64,000 nt of DNA from Pestalotiopsis fici W106-1. Lineage: Eukaryota; Ascomycota; Sordariomycetes; Amphisphaeriales; Sporocadaceae. Below the pieces are notes generated by a model. That model did not search any database. It was not told where the DNA came from and was given only the letters and a program-made list of their open reading frames with translations. The position numbers and the translations under genes were made by a program. Where the stretch lies: assembly GCF_000516985.1 (NCBI RefSeq), contig NW_006917102.1, forward strand, positions 900,643-964,642, given 5' to 3'. Positions 24,717 to 35,857 of this stretch are shown one piece after another (positions within the stretch are counted from its first letter, which is position 1; the number at the start of each line of letters is the position of its first letter).

Positions 24717-26290
24717 GTCTTTTCAAAGAAAGCAAGAAGAGGGGGGTAGGCTGGGCGGCCCGCGTGCAGGCGCCGCTTCAGGTTATATTAATCTCGACGG
24801 GAGGCTCATTTCTTTCTTCTTTCTGCAATATGCTCGTGACAGACACATGTTGGGGCTACCTCCAACCAGATGCTGTGTTCGAGCTGGACCCCCGGGGGAG
24901 GGGTGGTGCTCTTGCTTGTCTTCTGCCGGGGACCCAGGGGGAATCTTTCGAATTGCAGTGATCTTGGGGCCCGCTGGCCCGGGTCATAGGGGAAGGGAAT
25001 GGGAAGGGGATCGACGTTGCGTTACCACTGGAGGACCTTGTGCCGATCCCGCATTGATGTTGTCATCGGGGGATTGCCCGATCCGGAAGTTGCCCTGGCC
25101 TTTGGCTGGGCAGAAGAATTGTTTCACGCCGTCGGCCAACACCAAAACAGCTCGATGATGTGCGCATTTCAACAACTGACGTCTTGATCTTGGCGTTTTC
25201 GAATTAATGATTTTATTGCGTATCAATGGGCAGTTTGCATCATGCAGAGATTTGATGCTCGTAATCAAAGGTTTGGTGGTTATCGCCAATGATTGATTGA
25301 CATTTGAACCCAGTTTCTTAACAACACACACACACAAGCACATGGGTTACCTTGGTTGTTTGCCGCAGAGTCATGTATTTGATTCTCATTCGCTCTATTG
25401 TAAATTACAGAGGCTTGTTCCCCGCATTCTTTTTTCCAATGCAATGCAATATACCTGAGGAGCTGGAACAGGTGATGCCCATTTTGGGGTGAGCCAAGAC
25501 TCGCGTTCAGCTCTAGCCTGGCTTCCTAATCGGGAGCTCCAAGCGGCCAAAGATTGACAAGGACGCGTACCGGTCGGACGATGGCCTTCGGTCGCCGCGC
25601 TCATGCGGCTCTCGAATCCCTCAATGTCACGGAGAATCATTCTGGAAGCAGATGTAGTTACATTGCGGCATTGATGCTGTCCTTACATAGTACGCATCCA
25701 GGATTGCGCGTACCCACAGACTAATATTCTGCATTCGACCACATCTGCCGTGATGGAACCCGGGTAGCATTGATAAGTGACAATGCCTATACTCAATTCT
25801 GGTGTTTCATCCCGCGATGCAGTGGCGCAAAAGGTTAATCCTTGGCGATCGAGCCGATTGAAACATTATAACGCCGCAATTCCAGTTGACGCCATTTTAC
25901 TTGACCAGTCAAGAATTGTCTTGACTAGAACTTGTTTATCGCCAGTTGGTTTTCCACATGCAAGTATCGAGCTCATATTGGTAAGAATAGGTAATGCTTT
26001 GTCAGTCTCTCACGCGTCAGAGAACAGACTGTCATGCATATTATTAAAAGATGTGGTATTAAGTATTTCTCGATTCATCGGTCCCAAGACTACACCACAA
26101 CCCCAATAGGCCCTTTTTGGCACGAAAGCTTGAAGACCGACGCTCATATTCTTTAGGTGCATTACCGCATTAGTCGTAATATTCCGTATTCCCGTTTGTC
26201 GTTCCCTATCTGTTCCAATGCTGTGTTCCGACTCTTTCAAAGTGACGTTCATGGCGTAACTCGTAAAGGCCAGCAAGACAAACAATTCCA
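24717..26290. other. Spacer, no gene recognised
   Basis: The 24717-25180 part is GC-rich with G-runs and is the likely promoter of the minus-strand gene ending at 23727. The rest holds short frames only, plus an (AC)n run near 25323-25335. Confidence 0.45.
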
Positions 26291-27370
26291 TTAGACATCG
26301 AGCTTCTTGCGGTCGCTAGCACCCTTGATAACAGTGCTAAGATCTCCGACGGGGAGGTTGATGGGGAAATCGACGGCTGCAAGAAGCTGAACGAGCAGCA
26401 GCCACCATCCGCCAGCGGTCGTGACAAACGAGCAAGCACCTCCAGCCTATGGTTTGGTATCGTGTTAGAGTAGCCCGTTGTATCATTCACGTGCGAGTGT
26501 AAACTTACGACTAGTAGCTTTTCTGCCAAGACGGCATTTCCTTGGGCCAACTGCCAGTAAGCACCGGTGATGAAGCCAACACACATGGTAAGGGAGAAGA
26601 AGATGACGACAAAGACAATGTTGGTTCGGACGGAGCAAATAAGGAAGAAGAAAGTGACGATTCCGAGTGACAAGATGAAGAATCCTGTAAACAGTCATTA
26701 GAATATTTTGTCCAAATTGAGAAAAGCAAACCTTGTGATATATCTTACCGAAGCTCGCATTGAATCCTTGCGTCGCGAGACCGGCGGCAGGTGAAGTGGC
26801 ATCGGCTGGTGCGTACGGCGCGTAGGCGTTGAACTGTGGTAGAAGAGTACCGCCATAGCTCATCCAGAAAGCACCATAGTTGAGAAAGACTGCACAAGGG
26901 TAGGTATTGCCGAGGAAGAATTCGAGGACACCGCCGATGATCATGAGGACACCGCCAAAGAAGAAGAACACGGCACTATTATTTTGCCAATCAGCATCAT
27001 CAATCATCAATGGGCAAGGGCGTCATCATTCGCTCACCTGTTTGCAGCACCGGCACCACCAGCTCCACGCCAGCCCATGAGATCACAGGACAATGGCCCA
27101 AGACACATGAGGAAACCAATGATGGCACTGTATACATGATTAGTCCATCGAATCACTCGACTTTTAGAGACGTTATACGGACATGGGCGTAGGGTTGGCG
27201 AATGTCCTGCGCAAATCACCCTTGACCTTGTTCTGAGGTTGCAAGTAAAGCTTCTCAAAAAGCTCTGGGGTGAGCGAGATGCTTCCCGCCGTCTTCATCT
27301 TACGCAACGCCTCGTCAGAGCTCATCTCGGTAGGACCGGCCTTTTGGTGTCCGTTGGTGTACTCTTCCAT
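26291..27370 (-). CDS. GPR1/FUN34/YaaH-family acetate/ammonium-type transporter
   Basis: Five exons, 27370-27183, 27127-27038, 26975-26749, 26684-26509 and 26446-26291, give 278 residues. Proteins of this family (yeast Ady2/Ato, Aspergillus AcpA) carry acetate and related small acids across the plasma membrane. The family signature NPTP is at 59-62, just before the first membrane helix. Six hydrophobic helices can be read, among them IAIIGFLMCLGPLS, VFFFFGGVLMIIGGVLEFFLG, FFILSLGIVTFFFLICSV and AGGACSFVTTAGGWW. The N-terminal 58 residues are hydrophilic and cytoplasmic. The first intron uses a GTCCGT donor, which is uncommon, but the join gives NPTPIAIIG, as expected for the family. Putative CreA sites lie upstream. 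The exact substrate cannot be told from sequence. Confidence 0.92.
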
Positions 27371-27515
27371 GATGGGCGATTGGAGGTTATCAATAAAAGG
27401 GTATATAGGTAGCAAAGAGGAGAGTGATGAATCAAGCCGAGTGATGTTCTTGTAGACAATGGTAGAGCGAATGATTCGAGCAAATGGAAGGCTATATTCG
27501 AGCGTCCTCACTTGT

Positions 27516-27550
27516 CTTTATATCCATTTCCCCGGATCCCCTTTCCCCGC
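27516..27550 (-). promoter_or_regulatory. TATA box and two CreA-type sites before the permease gene
   Basis: On the minus strand TATAAAG (27522-27516) lies about 145 bases before the start codon. Just upstream are two matches to the SYGGRG consensus of the carbon-catabolite repressor CreA, CCGGGG (27535-27530) and GCGGGG (27550-27545). Carbon repression of acetate uptake is usual in fungi; the role of these copies is inferred. Confidence 0.45.
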
Positions 27551-30007
27551 AAAAACCTAGCATTCCCAACCTGGGGGAATCTCCACGAGTCCGCGATGCA
27601 CCTATCCTTAGTTCTTGGGCTTTGCTCGTACGATTGGTAGTAGTAGCTCAGTTCAAGCATGGACGTACCCTTTCGAACTCGACTGCCGTCATCGCCGGGC
27701 CACTAAACGGCTCGAGTTTCTGCCACCGCCTACTTTAGCTCGAGTACCTTTCTTCTTTTCTTTTTTCTTTCTTTTCTGAGCAATGAGCATTGCAGGTCTC
27801 AGGTTGACCTTTGACGCTAGGTGGAGTGATATTCTCTTTTCACACTTAACCCCCCGCGCCGTTTCCCCAGACTTCTCCAATCGCCATGTGGGATATAGTC
27901 CCCAAACTAGGCTCATATAGGGTCTAGCTTGGGGGGAGAAAACGCACCGGGCTCCTCTTTATTAAGTTGGCCACACGTTCTCTCCCTCGGGCATGCGGAG
28001 GACCATCGACGACTTGTCCATGGCCCTAACGCCTGGCTTGCAGCTAACCATTCCCCTTAGCCCTATGATGATTACCACTTCGGGCTTGGTACTAGGAGAA
28101 TGGGCCTACAAGATCACCACGCTCGTTCGACTACTGCCATCAGGCTCGAGTCATTGGCCGCCTGCAGTTCCGTACGTGCGGAATAGAAAGACTTGGTCAT
28201 CTAGAAGGGGATCTCATATGGTACTCTTGCATGGGTTCGACGGAGGGGCCAAGTATGATGGGTGTTGAGGTCTTTGCATTACTTTGCACAAAGGGTCTAC
28301 GGATTGCGAACTTTTGATCTCGTTTTATGTACGGGTCGCTGCCTGGAGTATTTGCTTTGTCGTGATGCTGAAGAACTTGTTCCGTGTTGCCGTTCCTTGG
28401 GCTACAAAAATACGTCTTACTGGGAACTACCTCACTACATAACCTACACGTCATACAATTTTCGTTTTTGATCATGGTTCTCTGGAGAAATCCAATCTAC
28501 GAATTTGTTGAGGCAAATCACACTCCAGCCTGGCGATCCCAGCGTTTCAGCATCTTGGATGATCCAGACATCGTTCAAAAAGTGTTGAGAAGTCCTTCGT
28601 ATGCTCTGGATGATGCATCGCGTGGTACTAGGGCAGAGATCTAAAGGGACCACAAGTACCCACCCCAGTCAAGTTGATATTCCGTATCTACCGGCATATC
28701 ATCCCTTTGCCATGCCTCAGGGCTGGATATAGGTCCAGACACCCTACTAGCACATGTCGATCACTTCGGTCCCCCATGGCCCTAGCATATTGACCAATGA
28801 GTCGAAGTATTCCTGTACAAGTGTATAACGACGCGTGACCTTGGGGCGGGCTGTCGGTACCATGCATTCTACCGCGGCTGTCATTCCGCACCCGAGGGAA
28901 GTTATACTACGCTCCTTTTTGCCACGGAAAATCTATCAGAATCTTGGTCTCTCTTCACAGGAAGGATCATGGACATCAAGAGCATTGCCATTTCTCGTGA
29001 GTAACGAGTGGTCTTGCCTGGTCAGGTCCATCCATCCCTACATATAGTCGGCGGAATATTGTAAATGCTCAGATGCCGCTATTGCCAACCTTTCATCTTT
29101 GATTATCTGCTGGAACACAATTTGATTACACTGTTCATCGCGACTAGAAATCTATCAATGCAAAGTCGAACATCCGGTAAGCCAATCAGATAGCATCATG
29201 ACTACCCGCGGCAGTATACTATCATTGTCTCCCATGGCTACCATCGTGCCCACTGGCCAGCTGGGTTGATCCACCATTATGGAATCATTGCCATCAGCAG
29301 TGGACCTTTTGAGTATCTAGTAAACAGTAGTTAAAGAAAAAAAGACATAGTTGAGTGGCTGGTCTGGCAATTGCCAATCGTCTCGGTTCTCTTACAATCA
29401 TCCTAGGCCAAGTACGCGCTTCTCTCACCTGTACACCTGTACCGGGGATACGGAAGAGAGTCCGAGCGCGACAATAGTTGATCAATGGACCCCATGACGT
29501 TTCTTTCAAGTAACAATGCTTGTGGTTAGCAGTGTTCTTCCACAGATCCCCCGCCTCTAGTAGGTTTACAAGTCACCAGGTACAATCGTTCTCTGTCCAT
29601 CTGTCACTAGTCAAGAAGCTTCTTGATGAAGCCCCAAATAAGTCATTATCATCTCCGAGGCCTCAAGTAGCTGGAAAACACCGTAGACTCACACAGAATG
29701 CAGGGATTAGCACGTCGGATACAAAGTCATTATCAGCAGTTGAGGTATCTTCCTATTCTATCCATGTGCCCAGGCCAAGTGCAAGTCATAAAGAGCGGAC
29801 GAAGCCGGAAACACTATTGCCCATGGCAATCGCCATTCGCACTTTTCAATGTGCCTCGCTGTAGTCTATGCGTGTGCTCGTACTTTCTCGGCCGAATTGC
29901 GGTCTTGTTGGAGATACACATAAGACTATTGGCACCAAAGGCCTATTCCAACCTCACCGCCCACTACCCTTTCAGGTCTTTGACCTAGGACGCATGACTG
30001 ACAATCA
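27551..30007. other. Spacer, no gene recognised
   Basis: About 2.4 kb with only short frames, none with family features. The left part is the distal promoter of the permease; the right part contains the 3' end of CSN2. Confidence 0.45.
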
Positions 30008-31522
30008 TCAAAACTGAGGAGCTCGCCGTGCTGTTCGTTCGCCTCTTTTCATGCCCATGGAAGGATCCAACATCACATCCATCTTCTTCTTAACAGTTTC
30101 GATGGTCTCTGGACCTTGAGACTCGATCTGCTTGAGACCATCTCCCTCAAAAATGGTGTTGTACATGCTCGTAAGTGATGTTGCCCAGTTACCAATGGCT
30201 TTTACGCGCTCGGCATCGCCGCCAGACTCAATTTCCAAGGTTCCAGATTGTTGGTTAATCTTGCCGTCAATTTTGCCATCCACAATCAGAAATCCGAGAA
30301 TGTCTTGTACTTCGATCTCGGGGATCTTCAATTGGCGGGCTATCCAGGCCAGCTTCATGCGTGTGTAAGGTGCAATGAGCTTGACCACGCCCTTGGTGCG
30401 CATATTGCGGGTCACTTCATCAATGTTCTCGGCAATAAAGGGATCTCCTAGAATGTCCTGGTTTGACTGAAGCACCTTGGAGTATTGATGCAAGTCGTCT
30501 CGTTGATATGCATCGACAAGCTCAGTCATGGCGGCGATCCGCGGATCGTTGCGGTATGGCTTTGTCTCTTGTGAGTCGAAGGGGTTAATATCCGATTTCA
30601 TAAGCATAGTGGTCAGAAGCAGGTACTTCAGAACCTGTATGCGCTGCAGAGACCCAGCCTCGTCGTAGTTGCGGAATGATTCGAAGAAGTCGCTCTGTGC
30701 ATCCTCCCAGTTCTCCTCGCTCATGTGCATTTTCCCACCACACTCGCGAATGATGCCCATGATTTTAGGGTGGGGCACAGCGGATCTGACTTTGAGAGCC
30801 TTTTGGTACAAAGCCTTGAGCTGCTTATTGTTTCGTGTTTCCGAATACATTTGAATTTCTAAGGCATACACCTCGAGAGAGTATGTACCCTTGTTAGGAT
30901 CGTCGGTGCCATCTTCTCTTTGGCATGCTTTGTGGAGCTCTCTAAGCTTCTTAGTGACCGTGAGATAGTCCTTTCGATCCAGCAACAGCTTTGCGAGCTT
31001 GATGTTTGTCTTTAGCCAGAGTCGCTCGTTATTGGTACTTTGGAAACAATCCAAAGTCAATGAGTAGAATTTCTCAAGGCACTTTTGTGCCTGCCCATTT
31101 CCTGCCTCCTTCTCAACAAAGTCCAGCATGTTCGTAATGGACTTTTCGGAGTAGTTTCGTGTAACGGCCGACTTGACATAGGTCAGAAGCTCGGTATAGT
31201 GCTCAACTGCGTCATCGTACTTGCCAAGCCTAAACTCCAGCTTGATGGCTTGCTTGAGACCCTTGAAACCCCAGTCGCCCTTTTCGCTCTCCAGCTCTGG
31301 TATGCCCAAGAACTCGGTTATGGCGTCTTCGGGTTCGGAGCCCTTCATCTGCTTGGCATTGTAGTATTTGTTCTCGATGTCGACGTCACCCGATTCCTCC
31401 TCGTCGTCATCTTCGTATTCGAAATCATACCTGCGGAGCAAGTCAGGAGAGACCAGAGTAGACAATGTGGAAGCGACTCACTGTTCGTCATCCGACTCCT
31501 GCATGAAATCGTCGTCAGACAT
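30008..31522 (-). CDS. CSN2: COP9 signalosome complex subunit 2
   Basis: Two exons, 31522-31482 and 31430-30008, give 487 residues. CSN2 is a core subunit of the COP9 signalosome, which removes NEDD8 from cullins; in fungi the complex controls development, light response and secondary metabolism. The N terminus MSDDDFMQESDDEQYDFEYEDD is the acidic head typical of CSN2, and the long helical-repeat (TPR-like) part follows. PHPKIMGIIRECGGKMHM, RIQVLKYLLLTTMLM and NPFDSQETKPYRNDP are conserved family segments, and the PCI/winged-helix part (about 330-430) contains IARQLKIPEIEVQDIL. The first exon codes only 13 complete residues; the intron at 31481-31431 has GTGAGT and CGCAG ends. It is divergent from CWC25. 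Confidence 0.95.
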
Positions 31523-32172
31523 GGTGGCGGTTGGCCAGCGAAGGCAGGAGTGGAATACGGATGCTGAGTATTCTGGAATTCGTTCTTGTCAAGATTCCAC
31601 CAGTACTGGACGGGTGGTAAAGTTGTAGGATGTATCGGTACTTTTGCTGCTTTGTTCTGAGGTGTTCGGCAGAATGCTGTTTTGCAATGAGGTTGTGTTG
31701 GGAAGCGAAGCGGTGCCAAGTCGCAGCTGCGATCAGACGGATTGGAGGGGATGGTTGCTTATCTTATCGGAGCTTGCTGGTTGCTGCCTTCAGTGTTGTT
31801 GCAATGGAGTTGCAAACACAACGAGCACACGGCTGCACTGACCTTAGCGGCGGCCTATTGAAAGCGGAGGGACGCCTGAGCTGGGGTGTCCACTCGCGGG
31901 GTTGAGGCGGGTTTCTGGCTGCGAAACAGTGGGGTTTCTCGGTCAGCACAAGCCTAGCGTTGCCTTACCTTGGTGGCTGGTGGATCCGCAGGTCTTGTGG
32001 CAACAATTTCTCCTGCCTTTTGACATTGACTTGTTTGTTCCAACATCACATTTTTATCAATCGTTGCGCACCTGCCTTTTCTCAGTCACGTACACGACCC
32101 CTAAACGCAAATATCAAACGCGCGGCGTACCCACATCGATAATCTCTTGCGCGACAGATCAACACCGTCAAG
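31523..32172. promoter_or_regulatory. Shared divergent promoter region of CSN2 and CWC25
   Basis: The two genes start 650 bases apart on opposite strands, so this stretch must hold both promoters. No clear TATA box is seen on either side, as is common for fungal housekeeping genes. Short frames inside are not convincing. Confidence 0.5.
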
Positions 32173-33524
32173 ATGGGAGGCGGAGAGTAAGTCGCCCAAG
32201 AAGCAGCATTGCGCCCAAAGAGTAATCAGCTAACTCTTGTCGCAGTCTCAACTTGAAAAAGTCCTTCCACCCCGGACTTATGCGCAACCAAGTCCGGGTT
32301 GCTGAGGAAGAAGCAAAAGCTCTAGCAGAGAAAAAGAAGACCGACCAGCGACTGAAAGAAATCCAAGAAGAGCGACAGTGAGTACCCCCAACAGCACTCG
32401 GCCAGGATTGAATCGCGCCGTCTCGCTAACACTATCTCAGGAAAGAAGAACTACAACGACAGCTTGAAGCAGCCGGCGGAAAGAAACGAGTCGATCGCGT
32501 AGAATGGATGTACCAAGGCCCTACCGATGGACAAAATGGAACGACGGAAGAACTCGAGGGGTTCCTACTAGGCAAGCGGCGGATAGACAACCTTCTCAAA
32601 GGCAACGAGCAACAGAAACTCGAGAAACAAGCTGGACAAGCCAGCTTCATGGCCCTTCAAAACGCAAACACCGACCGGGATACCGCCATGAAGATTAGGG
32701 AGGATCCATTGCTCGCCATGAAGAGAAAGGAGCAAGAACACTATGCGGCCATGATGAAGGACCCCGCGAGACAACGCCAACTGTTGGCCATGATGGGCAA
32801 ATCTGAGGAGAAGTCTTCGAGACGGGAAGACCGACACGAAAGGCGGCATCGGCATAGGCATCGTTCACAGTCGAGAGATCGCGACCATCGTCACCGGCGC
32901 CATCGTCGATCAGACTCCCGAGACCGCGACGATGATAGGGATCGCGAGCGCCGGCATCGACACCGTCGCTCAGACTCGGAAGACCGAACACCCAGATCCA
33001 GAAGCCCACGCACATCCAGGACGGAGGAAGACAGATACAAGAGCAAGCGCGACTATTCGGAGGAGAGGTCGAGCATTGGGCGGCGCAGGAATGATGCTGA
33101 TGAGGATCGTCGAGACGCCAGGGACAACTCTGGGCGAAGGCGAGACGAGACGCGCGACAGAGAAGATGGCTACGATCGAAGCAGACGCAGGGACGATTAT
33201 CGGGATAATCGCAATGGAAATGAAAGACGACCTCGAGGCCAACAGAGAAATGGATATCAAAATGGCAGAGACTCAAACAGAAATGGAGGAGGTTACGGCG
33301 GCAAACCCGACGATTCATCTGCCCAAGAAGAACGGGCACGAAAACTCGCGGCAATGCAAGCAGACGCTACGGAGCTCGACAAGGATAGAGAGGAACGACT
33401 GGCAGCCTTGGAACAACGGGATCGTCTGGCACACGAGGCGGACAACAAAGCCCGTGAGCGCTCTGGGAAATATGGAGATCAGGAGTTTGTGAATGGATTA
33501 CGGAAACAGGCTTTGAACCTCTAA
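32173..33524 (+). CDS. CWC25: Pre-mRNA-splicing factor CWC25
   Basis: Three exons, 32173-32186, 32246-32377 and 32441-33524, give 409 residues. CWC25 joins the activated spliceosome and promotes the first transesterification. The N terminus [19 protein letters not shown] is the conserved CWC25/CIR-N-like start, with HP and the basic coiled coil after it ([22 protein letters not shown]). The segment RVEWMYQGP and the [11 protein letters not shown] motif are also family marks. The second half is an RS/RD/RH-rich domain. The first exon codes only four complete residues, and the frame is restored at both joins. The last 60 residues form another charged coil with [25 protein letters not shown]. 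It is divergent from CSN2. Confidence 0.93.
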
Positions 33525-33891
33525 ATTGGAAGTTGGAGCAGTGTCATGGTCAAAAGTCGGCCCGGCTTCAGATATGAACGAAGAAGGATTTCAATGAATA
33601 ACGATTCGACTCCATAATCAAAGAACTCGAATCCCAACTCCCAAGTGAGAATATACGGGGATATTTGCTGGCACAAGCGGTTCTTTTTGATCAACTGCTA
33701 GTGATATTTCAGCTTGCATTCATTGACTATACTTGCACTAACATCTTATGGATATCTGAATGTCTCACTGACTCTTACGATTATTCGCATGGACTAAAAG
33801 TGAGACCATGCTCTAAGTCGCTGTCTCGAGGACCAGGAAAGTGAGTGATTCTGCAGTTGCAACAAGCCTTGGCTTGGAAGATTTTGAATAA

Positions 33892-33987
33892 CCCCTTAGT
33901 AGCACGTCACGAACAATTTGGAGTCTCTGAAGTTGTCGAGGGGACAGTAGCTGGATCACTGCATCCGTAAATTACTTCTCTATAAAG
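33892..33987 (+). promoter_or_regulatory. TATA box and stress-type elements before the repeat-protein gene
   Basis: TATAAAG at 33981-33987 lies 115 bases before the ATG at 34102. CCCCT (33892-33896) and AGGGG (33939-33943) match the core of stress response elements in both orientations. This is the clearest core promoter in the window and supports transcription of the gene at 34102. Binding factors are inferred. Confidence 0.5.
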
Positions 33988-34101
33988 CGTCATGTCCCCT
34001 CGGCTTCATATCTGTTTTTCAATAAAATAATCAAGCAAAAGTCTTTTGCTCCAGAACTCCACGAAGACAACACAGACTTGCACTCCAGCAGCTAAGCAAA
34101 T

Positions 34102-34515
34102 ATGTCCTCTTATCCACAGGAAGAAGATCACTCAAGGCATCTTGAGTATTCGCAAGGTGGCAATTATGCAGCAGACTTTGAGTACTCACGCGACAACGGT
34201 GGCCCAGCACACGCCGAGTACCCACGAGGCGACGGTGACCCGGCACACTTCGAGCACCCACGAGCCGACGGTGACCCGGCACACTTCGAACACCCAAAAG
34301 AAGACAGTCACGCAGCGTATTCCTTGAGCCCACAAGACAGTCGCGCAGAATATAGCTCAAACCCACAAGAAGACAGTCGCGGAGTACACTTCAAAAATCC
34401 GCAGCATGAGTATTATGCAACAAACGGCGAGTACAACTATAACGCAGTACCCTTCAGGTATCCACATCCCTTCGAGTATCAGCCACGCTGCAGTTACAAT
34501 TGGTATCATAATTAG
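34102..34515 (+). CDS. Short imperfect-repeat protein, unrecognised
   Basis: A 137-codon frame from a well-placed ATG to a TAG. The product is hydrophilic, rich in His, Tyr, Pro, Asp and Glu, and built of about nine degenerate units of 11-13 residues. Two central units are near identical (PRxDGDPAHFEH). There is no signal peptide, no membrane segment and no Lys-Arg pairs that Kex2 would cut. The only cysteine is near the end (QPRCSYN). After the TAG the same frame stays open for 84 codons, meets a second TAG, and stays open for 59 more to a TGA; see the next entry. It sits 0.6 kb after CWC25 and 0.9 kb before a UstYa-family gene on the same strand. No function can be assigned. It may be one exon of a spliced gene, a gene broken by two nonsense changes, or a short gene that ends here. 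Confidence 0.5.
   Translation: MSSYPQEEDHSRHLEYSQGGNYAADFEYSRDNGGPAHAEYPRGDGDPAHFEHPRADGDPAHFEHPKEDSHAAYSLSPQDSRAEYSSNPQEDSRGVHFKNPQHEYYATNGEYNYNAVPFRYPHPFEYQPRCSYNWYHN
34231..34289 (+). repeat. 36-base tandem repeat in the repeat-protein gene
   Basis: GACGGTGACCCGGCACACTT and the next three bases occur at 34231 and again at 34267, 36 bases apart, in phase with the 12-residue protein repeat. Confidence 0.85.
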
Positions 34516-34950
34516 TACCCGGGCATACCTAGACAAGAGTACAGGCGGGCATTCGAAGTCGTGCACTATTCAGATGGGCCGTGGACCGAGGAGGCGGAGG
34601 AGGCGGAGGAGGCGGCCTTTTCGCAGGGCTTTCCATCAAGGGACGGCAAACGTGTTTACATGCCCTGGAACGAGCTGCCGTATCACACCTTGGGAATCGA
34701 GCATAGGCAACCTCCCTCATCTGATGAGAAGGACAAAGAGACTGAAGCCTCTCAACCCGCTGAGACCTAGTCTGGAGATTCTGGTGAGCTTCCCGATCGT
34801 GCGCTATACCATGGCTGCGGACCCGATTGCTCCTACTGCCAGGAGACTCTAAGTGATGAGGGTAGATATGAAAAGGGACACGGAAATTCAGCTGCCATGC
34901 TAGATCTCACGAATGAGAGTTATTGCAGAAAAAGCGATGCTGATCGTTGA
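34516..34950 (+). other. In-frame continuation of the repeat gene past a TAG, with a second TAG
   Basis: Directly after the TAG at 34513-34515 the frame continues with plausible protein: YPGIPRQEYRRAFEVVHYSD, an EEAEEAEEA run from a GAGGCG microsatellite, and YMPWNELPYH. It stops at TAG 34768-34770, then continues with a Cys-bearing segment HGCGPDCSYCQE to TGA at 34948-34950. From 34102 the whole is exactly 283 codons. Both interruptions are TAG, one transition away from CAG (Gln). A CAG|GTATCC donor at 34458 with an ATTAG acceptor at 34515 could remove the first TAG, but that join changes the frame and yields an Arg-rich, shadow-like product. Confidence 0.4.
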
Positions 34951-35857
34951 ACTTGAGATATACGGACCTCTGAGACAATGAACTGGTCGTCACGGTCATT
35001 CGAAGGATGCAAATGGTGGGGGTTAGTAGAATATTGGCCTTGAAATCTAACTAGAATATTCTCCTAAATGTCTCCTGCCATCCATTATACGCCGTATGTG
35101 AAGGATTTCTTAGTTGTCCATGGACGAAATCATAACTTCACCATTCCCATCGCGCAATAGTGTAACAAGACGCCCGAGCACCTGGATAGGTGGGGGCCTG
35201 GCAAGTCTTGGCTTCTGTAACGCAGTTGAAACCGAACCCAGGAGCGCCAAACCTGTTCCCCACACGAACGACGGATCGACGGCATAATAATCATAACCAA
35301 CTGGATCTGATGAGATCATGGACAGTTTAAATTTGAATAGATTTGTTGCCTCTTCATGACCTCAGTCGCACTCAAGTTGATTTCAACAGAATAGGAATAT
35401 TTTCTGCTTGACTGGTATAGTCGTCACGAGTCCCTGGTCCTCAGACCCTTTGATATACTAGCCCACATAGTCGGTATAACCCCCTGCTCACAGGCCCCCC
35501 TGCGTTGATGTGTGTCAGTCTGAGGTTGTATCGGTCGACAGTGCATGGCGAAACCAAACATCGCTACATCAGGCCAGGCCAGGTACCATTCTTGCCCAGA
35601 AGCCATAGGGTACTACATTACCCATGTCGTGCCTCTATGATATTCGTCTCAGATGCCCCATGGCGCCAAACTGCCCATGGGACGAAGGCATGGACGTCTG
35701 ATGGGATAAGATGAGACGTGAGTCTCGAGCCGCCCATTCATATGAGCGATAGCTTACACTTCTCCAGTTATTCTCGTCTTTCAGATTCACCACTACTGAG
35801 CACACAATAACGCAGTACTGTAACTGGCAGAGAATTCGAAAAGTCTACTGTCTAGCC
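34951..35857. other. Spacer before the UstYa-family gene
   Basis: Holds the upstream region of the gene at 35858. Short minus-strand frames (for example 35110-35319) have no family features. Confidence 0.45.

Noticed and set aside
32695..33492. Frames opposite and overlapping CWC25 (up to 219 codons)
   Set aside because: Shadows of the RS/RD-rich coding sequence.
34406..34852. Arg-rich frame overlapping the repeat gene
   Set aside because: It is the +1 shadow of the acidic GAGGCG run and reads as RRRR; the other frame is more protein-like.
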